A stretch of 64,000 nt of DNA, taken from the NCBI GenBank assembly GCA_006538405.1, contig BJKQ01000030.1:62001-126000 (forward strand), read 5' to 3'. How positions within the stretch are numbered: the first letter of the stretch is position 1; every line of letters starts with the position of its first letter. The notes under the pieces are model-generated. The model did no database searches. It was not told the origin of the DNA and saw nothing but the letters and a program-made list of their open reading frames with translations. This stretch comes from Hansfordia pulvinata (taxonomy: Eukaryota > Ascomycota > Sordariomycetes > Xylariales). Made by a program: the position numbers and the translations under genes. Positions 37,045 to 51,060 of the stretch are shown in pieces.

Positions 37045-37680
37045 GGAATTCAAAGACGGTCCTCGGCCTTAACGCTCACCTGTTTGAGTTATCACATTGT
37101 GACCTGCCTCGAAGCTCACCCGTCTATAATGTGATGTTTTAACTCGCCTTAAAGAGTGCTGGAGGAAGGGAGTAAGTGGGGAGGGCGGGCGAGAGGAGAA
37201 TAAGGGAGGGGGGTTTAAAGCATCTGTGACAGTCGTTCAAGCGGCCTGCACGATTGCCATATAAGTTTCAATGCTTCGACTTACCACGACGTTTATTTGC
37301 TTATAAAGTGGTAATTTCACTTACCTTAACGCTCGTCTGGTTAAACTGTGATGTTTCGACTTATAAGCTGACCGGTATCTATAGTGTGATGCTTCGATGT
37401 TCTTTAAAGCCCGCCTGTTCAGACGGTTATGGTATAGCTTACTTAAATACTCACCTGTTTACATAACGATGCAATGCTTTAACGTACCTTAATGCTTACC
37501 TGTCCATTATTTAATACTATAATGTACATTAATGCTCACCTGTTTAAATCGTGATGTTGTAAAGTACCTTAATACCTGTTAGCTTACTTAAATTGATGTT
37601 TCGGCGTACCTCGGTGCTTACCTGTTTATAATGTGATGATTAAACGTACCTTAATGCTCACTTTTTCCTACCGTGCTGTT
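37045..37680. repeat. degenerate ~40-45 bp minisatellite array
   Basis: Units built on the plan TGATGTTTCGACGTACCTTAATGCTCACCTGTTTA recur at least ten times: the words CTCACCTGTTTA, CTTACCTGT, GTACCTTAATGC and GTGATG repeat at roughly 40-45 bp spacing. The array is clearest from 37250 to 37680, with an outlying group at 37060-37135. Units differ mainly by transitions. No coding role evident. Confidence 0.7.
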
Positions 37681-40394
37681 GAGTATCCTGCGCGAGTCGG
37701 ACTCAAGCTCGGGGTTTAAATGCCGTCTTATTCGCGGACATTTTAATCTCGGTGTGAGCGGGGTTTATAAAGAAAGGGCGTCGCGGGAATTGGAGCGGAG
37801 ACTGGGCGAGATGATGCGAGGCGTCGGGAATGAGATAAGGAAAGCTCTCACGAGCCTTCTTTGGATGAGGATAGCACTGATGGAGATTAGATGCAATATC
37901 TTAGACTGGTGTGTGCAGGCTTCATGACGGCAAGAGAAGACGTGGGGGAGTGAGGTGAGGGAGAAACGTCCGGGGGGGGGGATAACAGAAGCGCGTCAGT
38001 GCAATGAACGTCTCGCCAAGTTGGAAAGATAATAAAAGCATCGCTCTTGCCTCAAGCGGGCTTTCGCGCATGCACATGCCTGTTAGAGTGCCTGCCTCAC
38101 GCAATTGACTTGGGTATCCGAGCTAAAGTTCAAGGTTCAGATCCTGGGCAGTGGACGTCGCATTCAATGAACTGTACAAGGTAGGTGCCCGTCTGTCCAC
38201 GGCGGCAGACGGGCTGCCTGTTTGGTTCAATTTGCAGCCCGTCGGTGGGCACGACTCGGTAGGGCTCCTGAACAGCATCCAGACGAGGCACCTTCACGGG
38301 TTATTGACGGCCGAGATCGCGGCATCCGTGCACTCTCCTCACATCGCAACTTTGGTTAAATGTTTCGTGCATTATCGACTTCGAGACGCTCGACAAAAAC
38401 TTGTTGAGCATTCCCCGCCGTCCTACATGCTGCGCACCTATTGGAATTGGCTTGACTGTGCAGTGTACCCGTCCAAGTCGGTCCCGTGTACGTGCTTGAA
38501 AGCCGAGAACCAGCATTCACTGCACTGATCATGGTCAAATGTTAGATAAGATGCCGTGCCAGCCTGCTGCCGACCTGACAAGCGACGTGCAATTTTAATA
38601 AAGCGCGACTCAAATCTTCAAGTTCTGTTCCGCGACATGCGCGGTGATCTACTTAAGCTCACAAGAGATGCAGCTGACTTCCACTCGTATCACAGGGCGA
38701 GGTTCGCCCCAGACCGTAGGTAGGTATCCAGCTAAAACTAACAGGACTTGGTCATCTTCTACGTTTACGGGGGAGTGAGGGGCCTAGCTCATGTAAAACC
38801 CGCCCGCCCTTCCGCACAACCCCTCGTTCAGACCGCCCTGCGTCTGCCGGCGCACACGCAGGCGGCAGGGCACTGGCAAGACACATTATAAGCAGAGCGA
38901 CGCAAAGTCTGTGCACTATGGCAGCACGTCGCCGCTTTCAGTAACCATTCATGATTGCGAGTGCAGATAACCCTTCGTGCCTCCGACACGCTCTGTTGAC
39001 CAGCGAGGGTCGCGCTGACCGCCGTAGCGCTGTCCGCTTACGCTGGCTTCCAATTTAGCCTGTGCGTCCTGCGGCACGCTTCGCGGTGCCTTCTGCACCT
39101 GTCTATGGCCACTTCTGTGACCCTTATGTTGGCCGGCCGTGGCAGATGTGCACTACCGTCGTGGTCGGGTGTCGTGATGCTTTCGCCGCATTTGTTCAAG
39201 GTGGAATGGTGGTGCTGCCGCCTGTAAAATCCTTTGCGGAGTCTGCCTTTGCGCCAACTCAGGTACTAATGAGAGCCCTGCCGCAACTTCTAGGCTTACA
39301 ATCTGGCTGAAGCGCAGCGTAGAGATGGTTGCTCAGCCGCCGTGACGGCGCCCGATTGCGATACCGGAGGCTCGCCTCGCGCATAGCCAGTCGAGTACAA
39401 TATGATGCGTGGCCAACAGGTGTTACTGTCAGCGCGCGCCTCGTACTCGTGCCCTGGCCCCTTTAGCAGGCTCGCTGCCGGCAGAGCCGTCGCAGGCCGA
39501 AGCATAATGGCGTGCCCGCCGCGTATAGGTTGGGAAACATATACACATCGCTGCTCGTGCGAATGGTCGTACTTTAAATGATGCGCCCTTCCCATCCGTA
39601 TAAGTTGCCACTGATTTACGAGGTCGCGGCGGAAGACGGAGGGGGAGTGAAGGGAGTTGCTCCTGTTATCTTGGCCGAGCTTCGAGCTTGAGCTAAAGCT
39701 CCATGTTTGAGATTACGATACGGCCGCCGACACGAGGACACGGTCGTGCGAGTGTGTCTGCGTATCTACACGTACTGTAATGACCTGGTTCGTGACATAC
39801 GATCATCCTCGGGTTCTACGGCGTGCCTTGTTACTGCCGCCGGCGGTTAAGTTTAATTACTATCTGCCTTGGCGTAATGACAAATGCAGTCATGTCGGGT
39901 ATGATCGATGCTGCTTCAACATGGAATCACGGTCTCTAGCTTGAGCGCCAGCTAAGGCTTGGATATCAGGTACGGTAGTTCAAGCTTATTAAGCATTCGG
40001 TCTGTGCAAATTATTATATGAATGCGTAACCGATAAGGCCGAGTATTGTATCCGTGGTGAGGATGAGGTAAAGATAATAAAGATATAAACCCGAACAGCC
40101 CGCTGGCGCGCCGAAAATAGGAAGACTTGGTCCCTCGTGCCTCGTTTCATATCCATAGATGCAGAAATCCGAAGGTTGCGCCTCCTGATTAGTGCCCTAC
40201 GGGCGGCTAAGGGGTCCTTTTAAGGGCCTTACCAGGGGTCCCTACCGGGGGTTCCTACCGGGGGTCCCTTTAAGGGGGCTGCCGGCAGCTGCAGGAGGGG
40301 CGCGCCACGCTATATTGATTCGTACCTCAGCGGGATTTGCGGGGAGTCTACTAAGCGTAATTGGGTCATTAGCCTAATCGCTGAATTAATAGTT
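37681..40394. other. GC-rich stretch, weak ORFs only
   Basis: The longest candidate is 38151-38528 (+, 125 codons from a GTG), which looks moderately protein-like ('YMLRTYWNWLDCAVYP') but matches nothing I know. A short run of nine G residues is at about 37973. The right end (40205-40285) is a small tandem of GGGGTCCCTACC units that borders the AT block. Confidence 0.4.
40205..40285 (+). repeat. GGGGTCCCTACC short tandem at the AT-block border
   Basis: Three to four imperfect units of GGGGTCCCTACC/GGGGGTTCCTACC, flanked on each side by TTTAAGGG, form a compact repeat just outside the 20-kb AT block. Confidence 0.55.
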
Positions 40395-40799
40395 ATAAAA
40401 CCATATATACGAACTCTTAGGAATTCTTAAGAATTTTCCTAATTAACCTATGGTTATAAAATTATATAAACCTAACTTATATAACATATTATTATACTTA
40501 ACGGAAGCTTTTAATTTTAAATTTAAAGTTTATATATTCTTCCGATTTTTTCTAAATTAATTATAAGCTTAAAAAGATTAAAGGATTATTATAAGTTTTA
40601 TCACTTACCACTTATATAAACCCTTAATATTTTAAATTCGATATCTTTATAAAAAGAACATATATAAGAATAATAAAATAATTATTAATACCGTAAATTC
40701 ACAGGCTTTTTAATAATATATACTTTAAGCTTACCGCTTAAAAGATTAAAAGAGATATCACTTAATATTATTATTAATTCTTATATCCTTCTTCTCTTA
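40395..40799 (+). repeat. dispersed AT-rich repeat, left part of a split copy
   Basis: Aligns with the reverse complement of 22576-22965. It ends exactly at TCTTA (40795-40799), the left target duplication of the large retroelement. The missing remainder of the repeat is found at 60202-60295. Confidence 0.75.
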
Positions 40800-40991
40800 T
40801 ATTATAGCACGTAATTAATAAGTTAATATAATTAAGGAGTAAAAGTTATTTTAATTATTTAAGTAATTATTAACATGTCCTTATATACTTATAGGTATAA
40901 AATTATTTATAAGTATTACGTTAAGCAAGTGCAGCCTTATAATAATTACGCTTATATACGTAATAATGTTACGTTATCTTAAAGCGTGTTA
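40800..40991 (-). repeat. 3' LTR (left) of the large minus-strand element
   Basis: 192 bp, TATTATAGCACG...GCGTGTTA as read on the + strand, with the right copy showing the less mutated form (...GCGTGTCA). Heavily mutated along its whole length. Confidence 0.9.
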
Positions 40992-43900
40992 AGTACCGCT
41001 CTTTTAAATTTATATCGTTTATAATATATTATAACTTATTATAACTTAAATAAAATTAATCGCGAAGTTAATTAATTAATTACAGTGAGAGCATTATTAA
41101 AGATATCGTAATACGTGTTAAGTGTTAAAGCTTAAACTTAAACTTAATTATAATAAAAAGATAAAGTAAAAATAATATATATACGCGTGTTAAAGTGTCT
41201 TAAAAAACGTAAGTAACCATAAAACCGAAACCGAAAAGGGTGCGTTTTAAAAAGGGTGCGTTTTAATATAATTTAATAAGTGTTTAAGGGTTATTTTAAG
41301 GTAAGGGAGCTTATATAGTTTTAATCTTTTAATTTTTTAACCTTATAATAAGCGGGGTTATTTTTAAGGCTTAATTTTTATAAGAGTTCCGTTAATAAAT
41401 TACTAATTAAGGTTATTTTTCCTTTTTTAAAAGAGTTTTATTACTGGTTATAAGAGTATTATTATTAATTATAGGAGTGTTATTATTAATTATAAAAGTG
41501 TTATTAATAATTATAAAAGGTTAATTAATAAAGGTAAAGGAACCGCCGCTTATCGTTACGGTTAATAAGGTTAAAGTTAATAATATAAGGGTTAAAGGCG
41601 TTACGGTTAATATATTAATTATTATACTTATTACGGTTAATATTATTAAGATTAAGTGGCTTTAAATATTACAGTTATAATTTATTAATAAGCTAATTTT
41701 TACACGGCCGTAACGGTTATAATTTAATTAAATAACGTTCCGCTTAATAATAATCCCGATCGTAAACTTAAACTTATTTTAACACGTTTAAAGGCGATAA
41801 CTTAAAAAGGGGTGAACGCCCGCTTATTAATTTAAAAAAGGGTTAAAAGCGTTATAAGTGCCGTAACGTTTATTATATTAAGTTACGGTTAAATTAATAA
41901 AAGGGTTTTAAAAAATAAAGAGCTATCTTATTATTTTATAAGAATTTTAAAGAATAATATATTAATTCCTTATTATAAGCCAGTGTTTTATTATAAGTTA
42001 ATATTTTTTTATAACGCGGCGGATTATCTTTATTATAGGTTAATATATTATTAAAAGCTAATGTTTTATTATAATTAACCCTTTTATAATAAGCTTCTTA
42101 CTTTTAATATTATAAAAGCCGTGATCGGTAATAAGGTTTTTATTTCTATAAAATTAAGTTAAATAAGTAAGGCCGTTAAAGCGTTTATATTAAACGGTTA
42201 AAATAACTTAAATTATATTTTTAAGTGATCTTTAATATAAGTGAATCGCTTATTAATAATAAGAACCTTTACTTAATTAACGGGAGTTACGGTAATTAAA
42301 AGTTATTATTATAAAGCTTTAATCTTATTTTAAAGGTTAATTATTTTTTAAGCTTAACGTGTGGTTATTTATAAATTATTTTTATAAGTAATTATAAAGG
42401 AAACAATAATTTTTTAAAGCACTGTAAAGGTACCGTTATATAATTTATCTTAAATAAGTTTAAAAAAGGCTTTATATTATGCTTTCTTAATTATAATATT
42501 TAATAACGTTTATATTTTACTTTTTAAGTATAAAAGGTGATTATAATAATCTTTAATAAAGGATTATTATAATATAAGTAAGGTAAATACGAATTTATCT
42601 TTATCGATTTTAACGAGATCTCTTTTTATTACTTTATAAGGCGTATTATTATTACGTTAATTAAAGTTATAACCGTATTAATAAGGTTTAAAATATCGTG
42701 TTATATTAAAAGATATTTAACGTTATAAATAAGGAATTTATTAAGCATAACTTTATTAACGTTTATAAACGGATAATTATTTAAGGCTTTTAAGTTAATA
42801 AAAGATAAAAAAATATTAAAATACTTAATTAACTTAAATAAGTTATTATTTAAAACGGTGAGTTACGTGATTTTTTAATTATCGGTTTCAGTTTAAAATT
42901 AAAACGATTAATCGTTATTTAACGGTTATTTAAATTAAGGATAAATTTAAGATAAAGTAAACTTAAAGTTAAAAGTTTATTAAAGTATAAGTTAAGTTAA
43001 GTAATACGTGTTTTCGGATTTATAACGTATAAATAACTTAATTAAAGAATTAATTATTATTATAATTATAAAGGCGAAAAAGGTAATTATTATAATTATT
43101 ATATTATTTATTATTAAGCCGTTATTATTACGATTATTATTAAATTATTTATTATTATAATTATAAAGGTTACGTTATCGATTATTATAATTATTATATT
43201 ATTAATTATTAAGCTACTTATTATTATGGCACGGTTTTTAAAGTAAGTTATAATAAATTTTATTATTACGGACCTTATTATTATTAAGTGAGATCGTGTT
43301 ATTAAGGTATCGATTAATAAATTAAAGCGGTTAAAGGATCGTTAAAGGGCAGCTTAATAATATTATTTAATAAAATTATTTTATATAAGATTTATACGGT
43401 TTAAACGGTTTAAGCTTAATATTATAAAATAATTTTTATAATATAAAAAGGTTATTATTTATTAAAGGTTAACGTAATTTAAAGCTTTACGAATATTATA
43501 AAGCAGCACGTTAAAACTAAAGTCAATATCGCTGATAAGGCGGAGTATTTTAATAAATTTTAAGGTGATATATTTAAGTAAGTTTATAATATTAATATAA
43601 TTATTAAAAGCTTATATAATTATATATTAAATAATATTAATTTAAATATATTAATATAACTTAATTTTAAAGGGCTTTTAATTAACGTAATATCTTAAAG
43701 AGATTAAGTAAAATAATATGGTTTCGATATTATATATTAAGTTAATAAGGACTTACTTTAAAATTTCTTTAAGGTAAATTCCAGGCTTAAGTAATAAATT
43801 AACCGTGTGATTTTATATTTAAATATTATCGATATCGTATAAACTTTTATTATTATTAATATGGTTATATTCGCCTTCGCTTTTAAATATAAAATTATAA

Positions 43901-44660
43901 TAATAAAAAAAGCGGTTTTTTATATTATTATTTATTTATTAATAATAATTATAACGTGAGTGCGCGCGTTACGGAGGGCGGTGATAAAAGCGTTATAATC
44001 TTTATTATCTTTTAAAAAAATATATAAGTCTTTAAGTGCGTAATTATAATTTTAAAGAAAGTTTATTATATTAAGGAATTTATTTATAAGCAGTATTTAA
44101 TTAAGCGTTATAATAATAATTAACTTACTTAAAAGCGTTAATAATATAATATAAAGTCGAAATAAGAATAAAATTCTATTAATAATACTTAAATAAAGGA
44201 AATAAAACGAAATTAAGTAAAGGAAAACTTAAAATATTAATTTCGATAATAAAGGCGAGAATTTCGATAAAGGAGGCCGTAAAGGCTTACTTATAATAAA
44301 TAAAAAGGACGGTTAAATATATAAGGGTCGGTAAAAGGTAAGAAAAGAGTTAAGTGATAAGGAAAAGGGTAAAAAGATAAGGTAAATAAAGTAAGTAAAG
44401 GTGAAAAGGTTAAATAAAAAGGTGAAAAATAAGTAAGGGCTATTATAATTAATTACCGACCCGTTACGGTAACTGGATTTAAATATTAATAAGCGGTATT
44501 TAAGTGACTTTATAATAAGTTTTAAAATCGGAATTATTATCCAGGTTTATATCTTTTTAATTTTAAGTATAATAACGGTTTTAAGTTTAATAACGGTTAA
44601 GCTTCTTTTATAAAGCGTAGCTCCGTTATTATAAAAAGGTAAAAAGAGTTATTAATATTA
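40992..44660. other. 3' region of the large element, no gene recognised
   Basis: About 3.7 kb of AT-rich sequence between the chromodomain and the 3' LTR. Minus-strand frames show Gln-type TAA stops in places (for example near 42600-42780), hinting at former coding, but no family motif could be read. An imperfect ~110-bp duplication built of ATTATTATAATTAT words lies at about 43065-43215. Confidence 0.4.
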
Positions 44661-44667
44661 AAAAGCT

Positions 44668-44815
44668 ATTAAGCGTTTTAAAGTAATAAGCTTTTATTAT
44701 ATTATTAATCTGATTAAGTTAATTATCCCTTTTAACGTATTAAATATTAAAGAATAAGCTTACCGTTAAAGCGCGTAATATAACGGTTACGTAAAGTCTC
44801 GATTTCGTATAATTA
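44668..44815 (-). pseudogene. chromodomain relic of the large element
   Basis: Minus-strand frame continuous with the integrase C-terminus. It reads 'YEIETLRNRYIT', then 'GKLIL-YLIR-KG' and ends in 'LL-NA', matching the chromodomain plan 'YEVE.ILD.R......YLVRWKGY......W....L.NA' of fungal chromoviruses. The aromatic and Trp positions are lost to mutation. In intact relatives this module directs integration to marked chromatin. Confidence 0.72.
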
Positions 44816-44889
44816 TTACTTATTTATATCGCTTATAATAATAACGCGACCGGGTTATAATTAACGGTAAATAAAAGGGTTTTTACCCG

Positions 44890-46315
44890 GAAAGGTAAGG
44901 GTTAATTATATAATTAAAACGACCTTATAATTACGTTAATATTATAAAAAGTTTAACTTATAAGCTTAATAATCGACTTTATTTATAATAATAAAAGGGC
45001 CGACTCTTTACTTTAATTATTTATAAGCTGGTTTATTTAAAAGAGTGTAACCTTTATAAAGCCTTAAGTATATTTCTTATTTAACTTAATACTTATTTAA
45101 AGTATAAGTATTATTATAATAAATCTTAGCTTTTACGGTTATAAATAAGGCCGTAATTTAAGCTTTTAATTAATAAAGTTTTTATATTATTTTAAAGTTA
45201 AAAGATAATAATAATATTTCCGGTAAGGTAAAGAAACTTATAAGCTTAAAGCCGAGTACGATTTCGTTTAACGAAATACTTAAAGTATTAAATACGTTAT
45301 TAAGGTTATATTATAAAGTAAAAAGTATAATTAATTAAAAGGTATCGGATATTATAATATAAAACTTAATAATAATTTCGACTTTTTAATTATATTATTC
45401 GGCTTACTTATTAATTTAATTATATTAAAACGTTAAGTAAGCTAATTTTATTTTTATATAAAAAAAAGAGTTTATTAAAATTTAAAAAGAAATTTATTAT
45501 TTTTATTTGAAATTATCTTTTACGGTGTCCCTTAATTAAATAATATAAATATATAAAGAATAATATTTACTTAATTTTATATAAAATACTTAACGTGCCT
45601 TAAAATTAATAAGCATTTCTTAAAAAACTTATAAGTGATTATAAAAATTTAATTATAATAAGGAAATTTAAAAAGTTATTAAAAGGTATAAGTAAATAAG
45701 GCTATTAATACGCCGACAATAAAATCTTATAATATAATATAAAAAGGTATAAATATTAATAATATAAGTTAATAATATCCCGGTTACGGTTTACGGTTAA
45801 TTTAAGTCGTTAAGTATATAAAGTAATATATTAAATATTAATTTAAACGATAATAAAAGTTATAAATAAAATATAAGGTAAGTTTTATAATTATACGTTA
45901 ACGATTAAAATAATACTTTTAATCGTGTGTTAATTTAAATAATTTATAATAATAATTATTAAAAATCACGAGCTTATAAGATTAATTTACCGTAATTTAA
46001 TATAATAAGCCGTTATTTAAAAGAAAAAAGTAACTTTAAAAAGGCGTTTTAATTCGCTTAACGCGCCGTTTATCGGCGGCCGTCTTAATTACGTTATCTT
46101 AAAAAAGGTAATCCTTTATATAATATATACGTGTGTTAATTTCGTAAGTAATTATAATTTTATTTTTAAAGTTTAAGTATAACGAAATAATTAAAAAGAG
46201 TTTTAATTAATTAAGGTAATTAAAATCTTTTATATTATTTAAAGTGCTTTTTTAAAGGTCGGCTTTCTTTATTAAGTTAATAAAGGTATTAATTATAAGT
46301 AAGTAAGAAAAAGCG
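44890..46315 (-). pseudogene. integrase relic of the large element
   Basis: Clearest at 45076-44890: 'EIYLRLYKGYTLLNKP', then 'L-K-RVGPFIII-KVDY' and 'AYKLNF', which match the 'V.L.LH.GY..P......RVGPF.I...VG.LAY.L.LP' segment that follows fungal Ty3 integrase cores. All stops inside it are TAA where Gln is usual. The part from 46315 down to about 46000 resembles the linker before the zinc-binding domain. The DDE core in between is too mutated to place residue by residue. This half of pol was cut off from RT/RNase H by the nested element. Confidence 0.75.
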
Positions 46316-46857
46316 TCGATATTACGAACCCGATTATTAAGCCGGTAAGACGGGCCACATTAATATAAGTAAAAGACTTATAAATTAATGGTCGCGTAAG
46401 ATAACGTTAAACTAATTATATATATAAGGAAAGGTGGAAATATAAGATAAGATCATATAATTAAGATCACCGTTAAGATAATAAGTAATTTACACGCTTA
46501 TTATAATCATTATAATTAAGGCGACGCTTATAAAAAAGGTCGTAAGTAAAATAAAGATCACTTTAAAGAACGTGATTTAAGATATAATATTAATAAAGGA
46601 ATAAAGGATATATAAGGATAAAAGGTTTCTTATATATTTAATTATTTATTACCTTAATAATTAATTTAAGTATTTAAATCATTCTTAAATAAGAATAATC
46701 TTTTAATAATAATCTGCCACTTATTTAATACTTTAATTACTTATTTATTAATCGATTACTTAATATTTATTAATAAACGACCTTTTAAGTGTTCTTTTAA
46801 AATATAAACCCTTAAACTAATTTTATATTTTTCTTAAAAAAAATCCAGGTCGTTACA
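46316..46857 (+). repeat. 5' LTR of the nested element
   Basis: Aligns with 53747-54289 with one missing base near its start and otherwise substitutions, nearly all C/T or G/A. Long identical stretches remain, for example around 46398-46450 and 46640-46680. Confidence 0.9.
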
Positions 46858-49800
46858 TTTTAATCACTTTTATTTAAGTATTTAATAATTATCCGTTAAT
46901 ACCTTAAGCAATATTTAATTAACACGATATTATCTTAACTTAAATCTTTTAAATAGCCGGTAACGTAAACGCCTTTAAGGAACTTAATTAAGAAAATAAA
47001 GGGGTTAATAATAATAAAGAGGAGTACGATCTTATTAAAGGTAAGTATAAGTAATTACTTAATAAGCTTTACACTTTATAAAATTAATTATAAGCTTTAT
47101 ATTAAGCTTATAAGAACGTTAATAAGTAATTATAATAAGCTTATATTAAGCGTATTAATATAATTAATAAACTTTAATAAGCTTGATTTATTAAAGTTAT
47201 ATAAGGCATTAAGGGTATTATTAAAGCTCCTTTAATTAACGTTAACCTTAAAATCAACCCTTTTAAAACCTTTAACGGTACCTTTAAGTAACTTCAAGGG
47301 TTTTTAACTTAAGTAAAGGCATTTTATTAATTATATAAACACTTTAATAATAAAAAAGATTAAGTTATTTATATTAAGTCGTTTCTTTATAAAAAGGCTT
47401 TAACTTAATTTAAACTATACCTTATTAAGGCAATTAATAAACCTTAAAAGCAATAATCGTTTAAAATTAAAGGATCTTTATATTTTATATTAAATTTAAA
47501 CGATAATTTAAAGGCTTATTTTAAGACTTAAATAAAAATAATAAGTTAAAAAGGAACTTATTAACCTTTAATAAAAAACTTTAATATCCCTTTACGTTAT
47601 AAACTTTAAACGTATCCTTATATAACTTAATTTAATTAAGGAAAGTAAGATTCTTATATTTTATTAAGGATTAAAAAAGGAAGTTAAAAATAAGCTAATT
47701 AAATAAGACTTATTAAATAGCTTTATAAAGTATATTAAGGCCGTTATTTATATTAATTCTTAACTTTATAAGCGACACTGCGAGAAAAGAGGAAATAACT
47801 TATATATATTATAAAATATAAAGTAATAATAATAAAAAGGAATAAAGCTTTACTTTACCTTTTATAAATAATACTTAAAACTTATAAATATTAGCCCCCT
47901 TTTAATAATAAATATAAGAAAATATTTAAGTATTATAATTATAATAAATTAAGATATATTACGTGCGATTATTAAGTGTTTAAACGACTTAAATAAGTTA
48001 ATAAACACGTTAAAGCTATTAAAGAAATTATAATAGATTAAAACGGTTAAATTCTTTTACTTAAAGAACGAGTTTATATAACTTATAAGGTATATAATAA
48101 TTTAAACTTTAACCTTAAATTTAACGCTGCCCTTAATATCTTATAAAAAGGGTTTAATAAAGTAATAAAATATTAAAAATAATATATAAGTTAATAAATT
48201 AAGACCTTTTAAAAAGGGACTTATAATACCCTTTAAATCGGTTATATATACTTAACCTTATAACGATATATCGGTTATAATATATTTAATATTATAATAT
48301 TTTTACGAGACTTAAAGAATATATTAAAATAAAAAGTATATAAATAAGGCTTTATATAATATAACTTTTTAAGGTAAATCCTTTAAGTAATCGTAAGAAT
48401 TATTAATTAAAAAAAGCTTAATATTATTATATAATATAACGTTATATTTCGGATCCTTAAGTATAAATATCGATAAGTTATAATAAAAGAATAAGCTATT
48501 TATTTAAAATAAAAGGTTTAATTCTTTAACGAATTTATAAATAACCTTTAATTATATACGCTCTTTAATAAATAATATAATAATAACCCTTATAATATTA
48601 TTAATAATATATTAAGAGTTAAAGATAATAAAACTTAAAAACGTATTAAAACCACTTTATAAAAGAAATAAGACCTATTTAACTCCTTTATCTTTAAAGT
48701 AATTATAAAGAATAAATAAGCTTTTTATTTTAAGATAAGTGTTACTTAAAATTAAAAAGATTAACAGGATTTAATTAAATAAATTAAAGATTATAAAGAT
48801 TATTATAATCTTATAATAAGATAATAAATATTTAATAAAGAAGTAAACATAATAATTAATATATTAATACACGCTTAATCTTTAAAAGGGCCTTATAAGT
48901 GGATACTTATACTTAAGCTTAAGGAATACCTTTAAGGAAAATTATAATAAATTAAGTAATATAATAGAAACTTATTAAGTATAAAGCTTATATAAATATT
49001 TATTTAATAAAAAGAAAAGGAAGATTTCTTTTATTATAATAAAACCTTTAATAATATAAAAGAACTTATAATAATCTTAAATAAAAAAGACTTAAAAAAG
49101 GTATATAAAGACGTATATAACTTAATTCTTTATAACGCTTAATATAACGAGATCGTATAATATAATTATATTTATATTATTTATTAATAACACTTAATTA
49201 ATAAAGTTAAGTATTATTACTTTTTATAAAAGTTAAAACGCTTAAATTAATATAAGAATTATAATATTATTAATATTTTAATCACTTTATATTAATAAAA
49301 CCTTTTATATTTTATTAAGGAACACTCTTTATACCTTATAAAAATTAAGATAACGTTATAACTTATTAAAAAGAATTATATACGTAATATATATTAAACT
49401 TATAAAGTAAGTACGACACTTAATTAAGGAGTTAATACTTAAAAGTCGGACTTTAAAACACTTTAATAACTTATTAATTAAATTACCACCGTAAACGATA
49501 AATAACGTGTTTTACCTTTAAACACCGGATTATAATAAAACAAGGCTTTTATAAGCAGCTTTTAATAACACGGCTTAATATAAGTAATAATACGATAATA
49601 TTTAAAAAATTAAAGTATTTTATTATTAATTTAAAGTAATAAATATAAAGAACTTATATAATAAAATAAGCCTTTAATAAAAATAAAGCCGTATAGCTTA
49701 ATGTAACGGTATATTATAAATTAAAGAGAATTTAAGTATTAATTAATAACGGATCGATTTAAAATTTAATATCGTTATAAATCGTTAATAAATTTAAATT

Positions 49801-50390
49801 ATTATAAAATAAAAAAGACGCCTTATATTAACTTATAATAATAAATAAGAGTTATTTAAGGAAAGCTTAAAGATAAATTAAATGTAAGATTACGCCTTTT
49901 TAATTATTATTTATAACCGATTTATAAGACTTTAATTAAACATTATTAATATCTTAAATAAGATAATTTTAAAGATACCTTAATTATAATCGGTGAATCT
50001 TAAAGTTAATTAAAGTATTAATTATTTTTAATAAGAAATATTAAAAAAAGATTATAATACTTAATTAAAGATAATGCCTTTATTATTAAACGGATTTAAG
50101 TTTATATTTATAAAACGCGTTATTATTAAGATAATAAAAGAGGATTGCTTATTAAAATAAATAGTACTTAAAGAGTATTAATAATTTATAATATTATTTT
50201 AAAATAAGTTTAATATAAAAGATAACTTAATATTATATTTAAATTATAACCATGTAATACTACTTAAAGATAAAGCTTAACCGATATTTAAGCCTATTTA
50301 CTTATTAAACTTAATATAACGTGTAAAGCTTAAAAAAAAGCTATAATAAGATTTAAATAAAAGATATATTAAGTTATTTATATTATTAAC
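46858..50390 (+). other. 5' internal part of the nested element (gag/protease expected, not read)
   Basis: About 3.5 kb of AT-rich DNA between the 5' LTR and the first readable RT motif. By position it should contain the primer binding site, gag and protease. I could not confirm a zinc knuckle or an active-site DSG/DTG. Confidence 0.45.
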
Positions 50391-51060
50391 CGGTTACCTT
50401 ATTTTATTTATGCTTAAAAAGGACGGATCTTAAAGGATATATATTAATTATTAATAACTTAACGATATCACGATTAAGAATCGGTACCCTTTACTTTTAA
50501 TTAAGGTATTAAAGGACCTTCTTTATAAAGTTAAGATCTTTACCGTAATAAATTTATTAAACGCTTACCACCTTATTAAGATCCTTATAAAAGATAAGTA
50601 AAAAATAACGTTTTAAATATTAAAGGGATATTTTAAATATTTAATAATACCTTTTAAGCTTATAAATGCTTTAACCAGCTTTTAAAGTATAATTAACATT
50701 ATCTTTAAGCCTTTTTACGGTATTTTTATAATTATATACCTTAACGATATTCTTATTTACTTTAAAAATAAAGTAAATTATATAAGTTATATAAAGTAAG
50801 TCTTTTAAGTTTTTTAAAATATTAACCTTTATGTTAACTTAAAGAAAAGTCAATTTTATTAAACGAAAGTCGACTTTATAAGGTACGCGATTTAATTAAG
50901 AAAAGTGTTAATATAATAAAGTAAGGTATAAGTTATTTAAGAATAGCTTATTCTTAAAAGTATTTATAATATTAAAAGATTTTTAAGATTTATAAACTTT
51001 TATTAATAATTTATTAAGGATTTAATAAGTATATTAAGCCCTTAATTAATATAATTAAAA
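50391..51060 (+). pseudogene. reverse transcriptase relic of the nested element
   Basis: The + strand frame reads 'ILFMLKKDGS', then 'LNDITIKNRYPLLLI', a 'KGYFKYLIIPFKLINA' block, and the catalytic box 'YLNDILIYF' at about 50734-50760 in place of YLDDILIYS. 'LYVNLKKSQF' and 'RFINFY--FIKDL' follow. This is a textbook Ty3/gypsy RT sequence order with RIP changes (Asp to Asn, Gln to stop). Confidence 0.9.
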
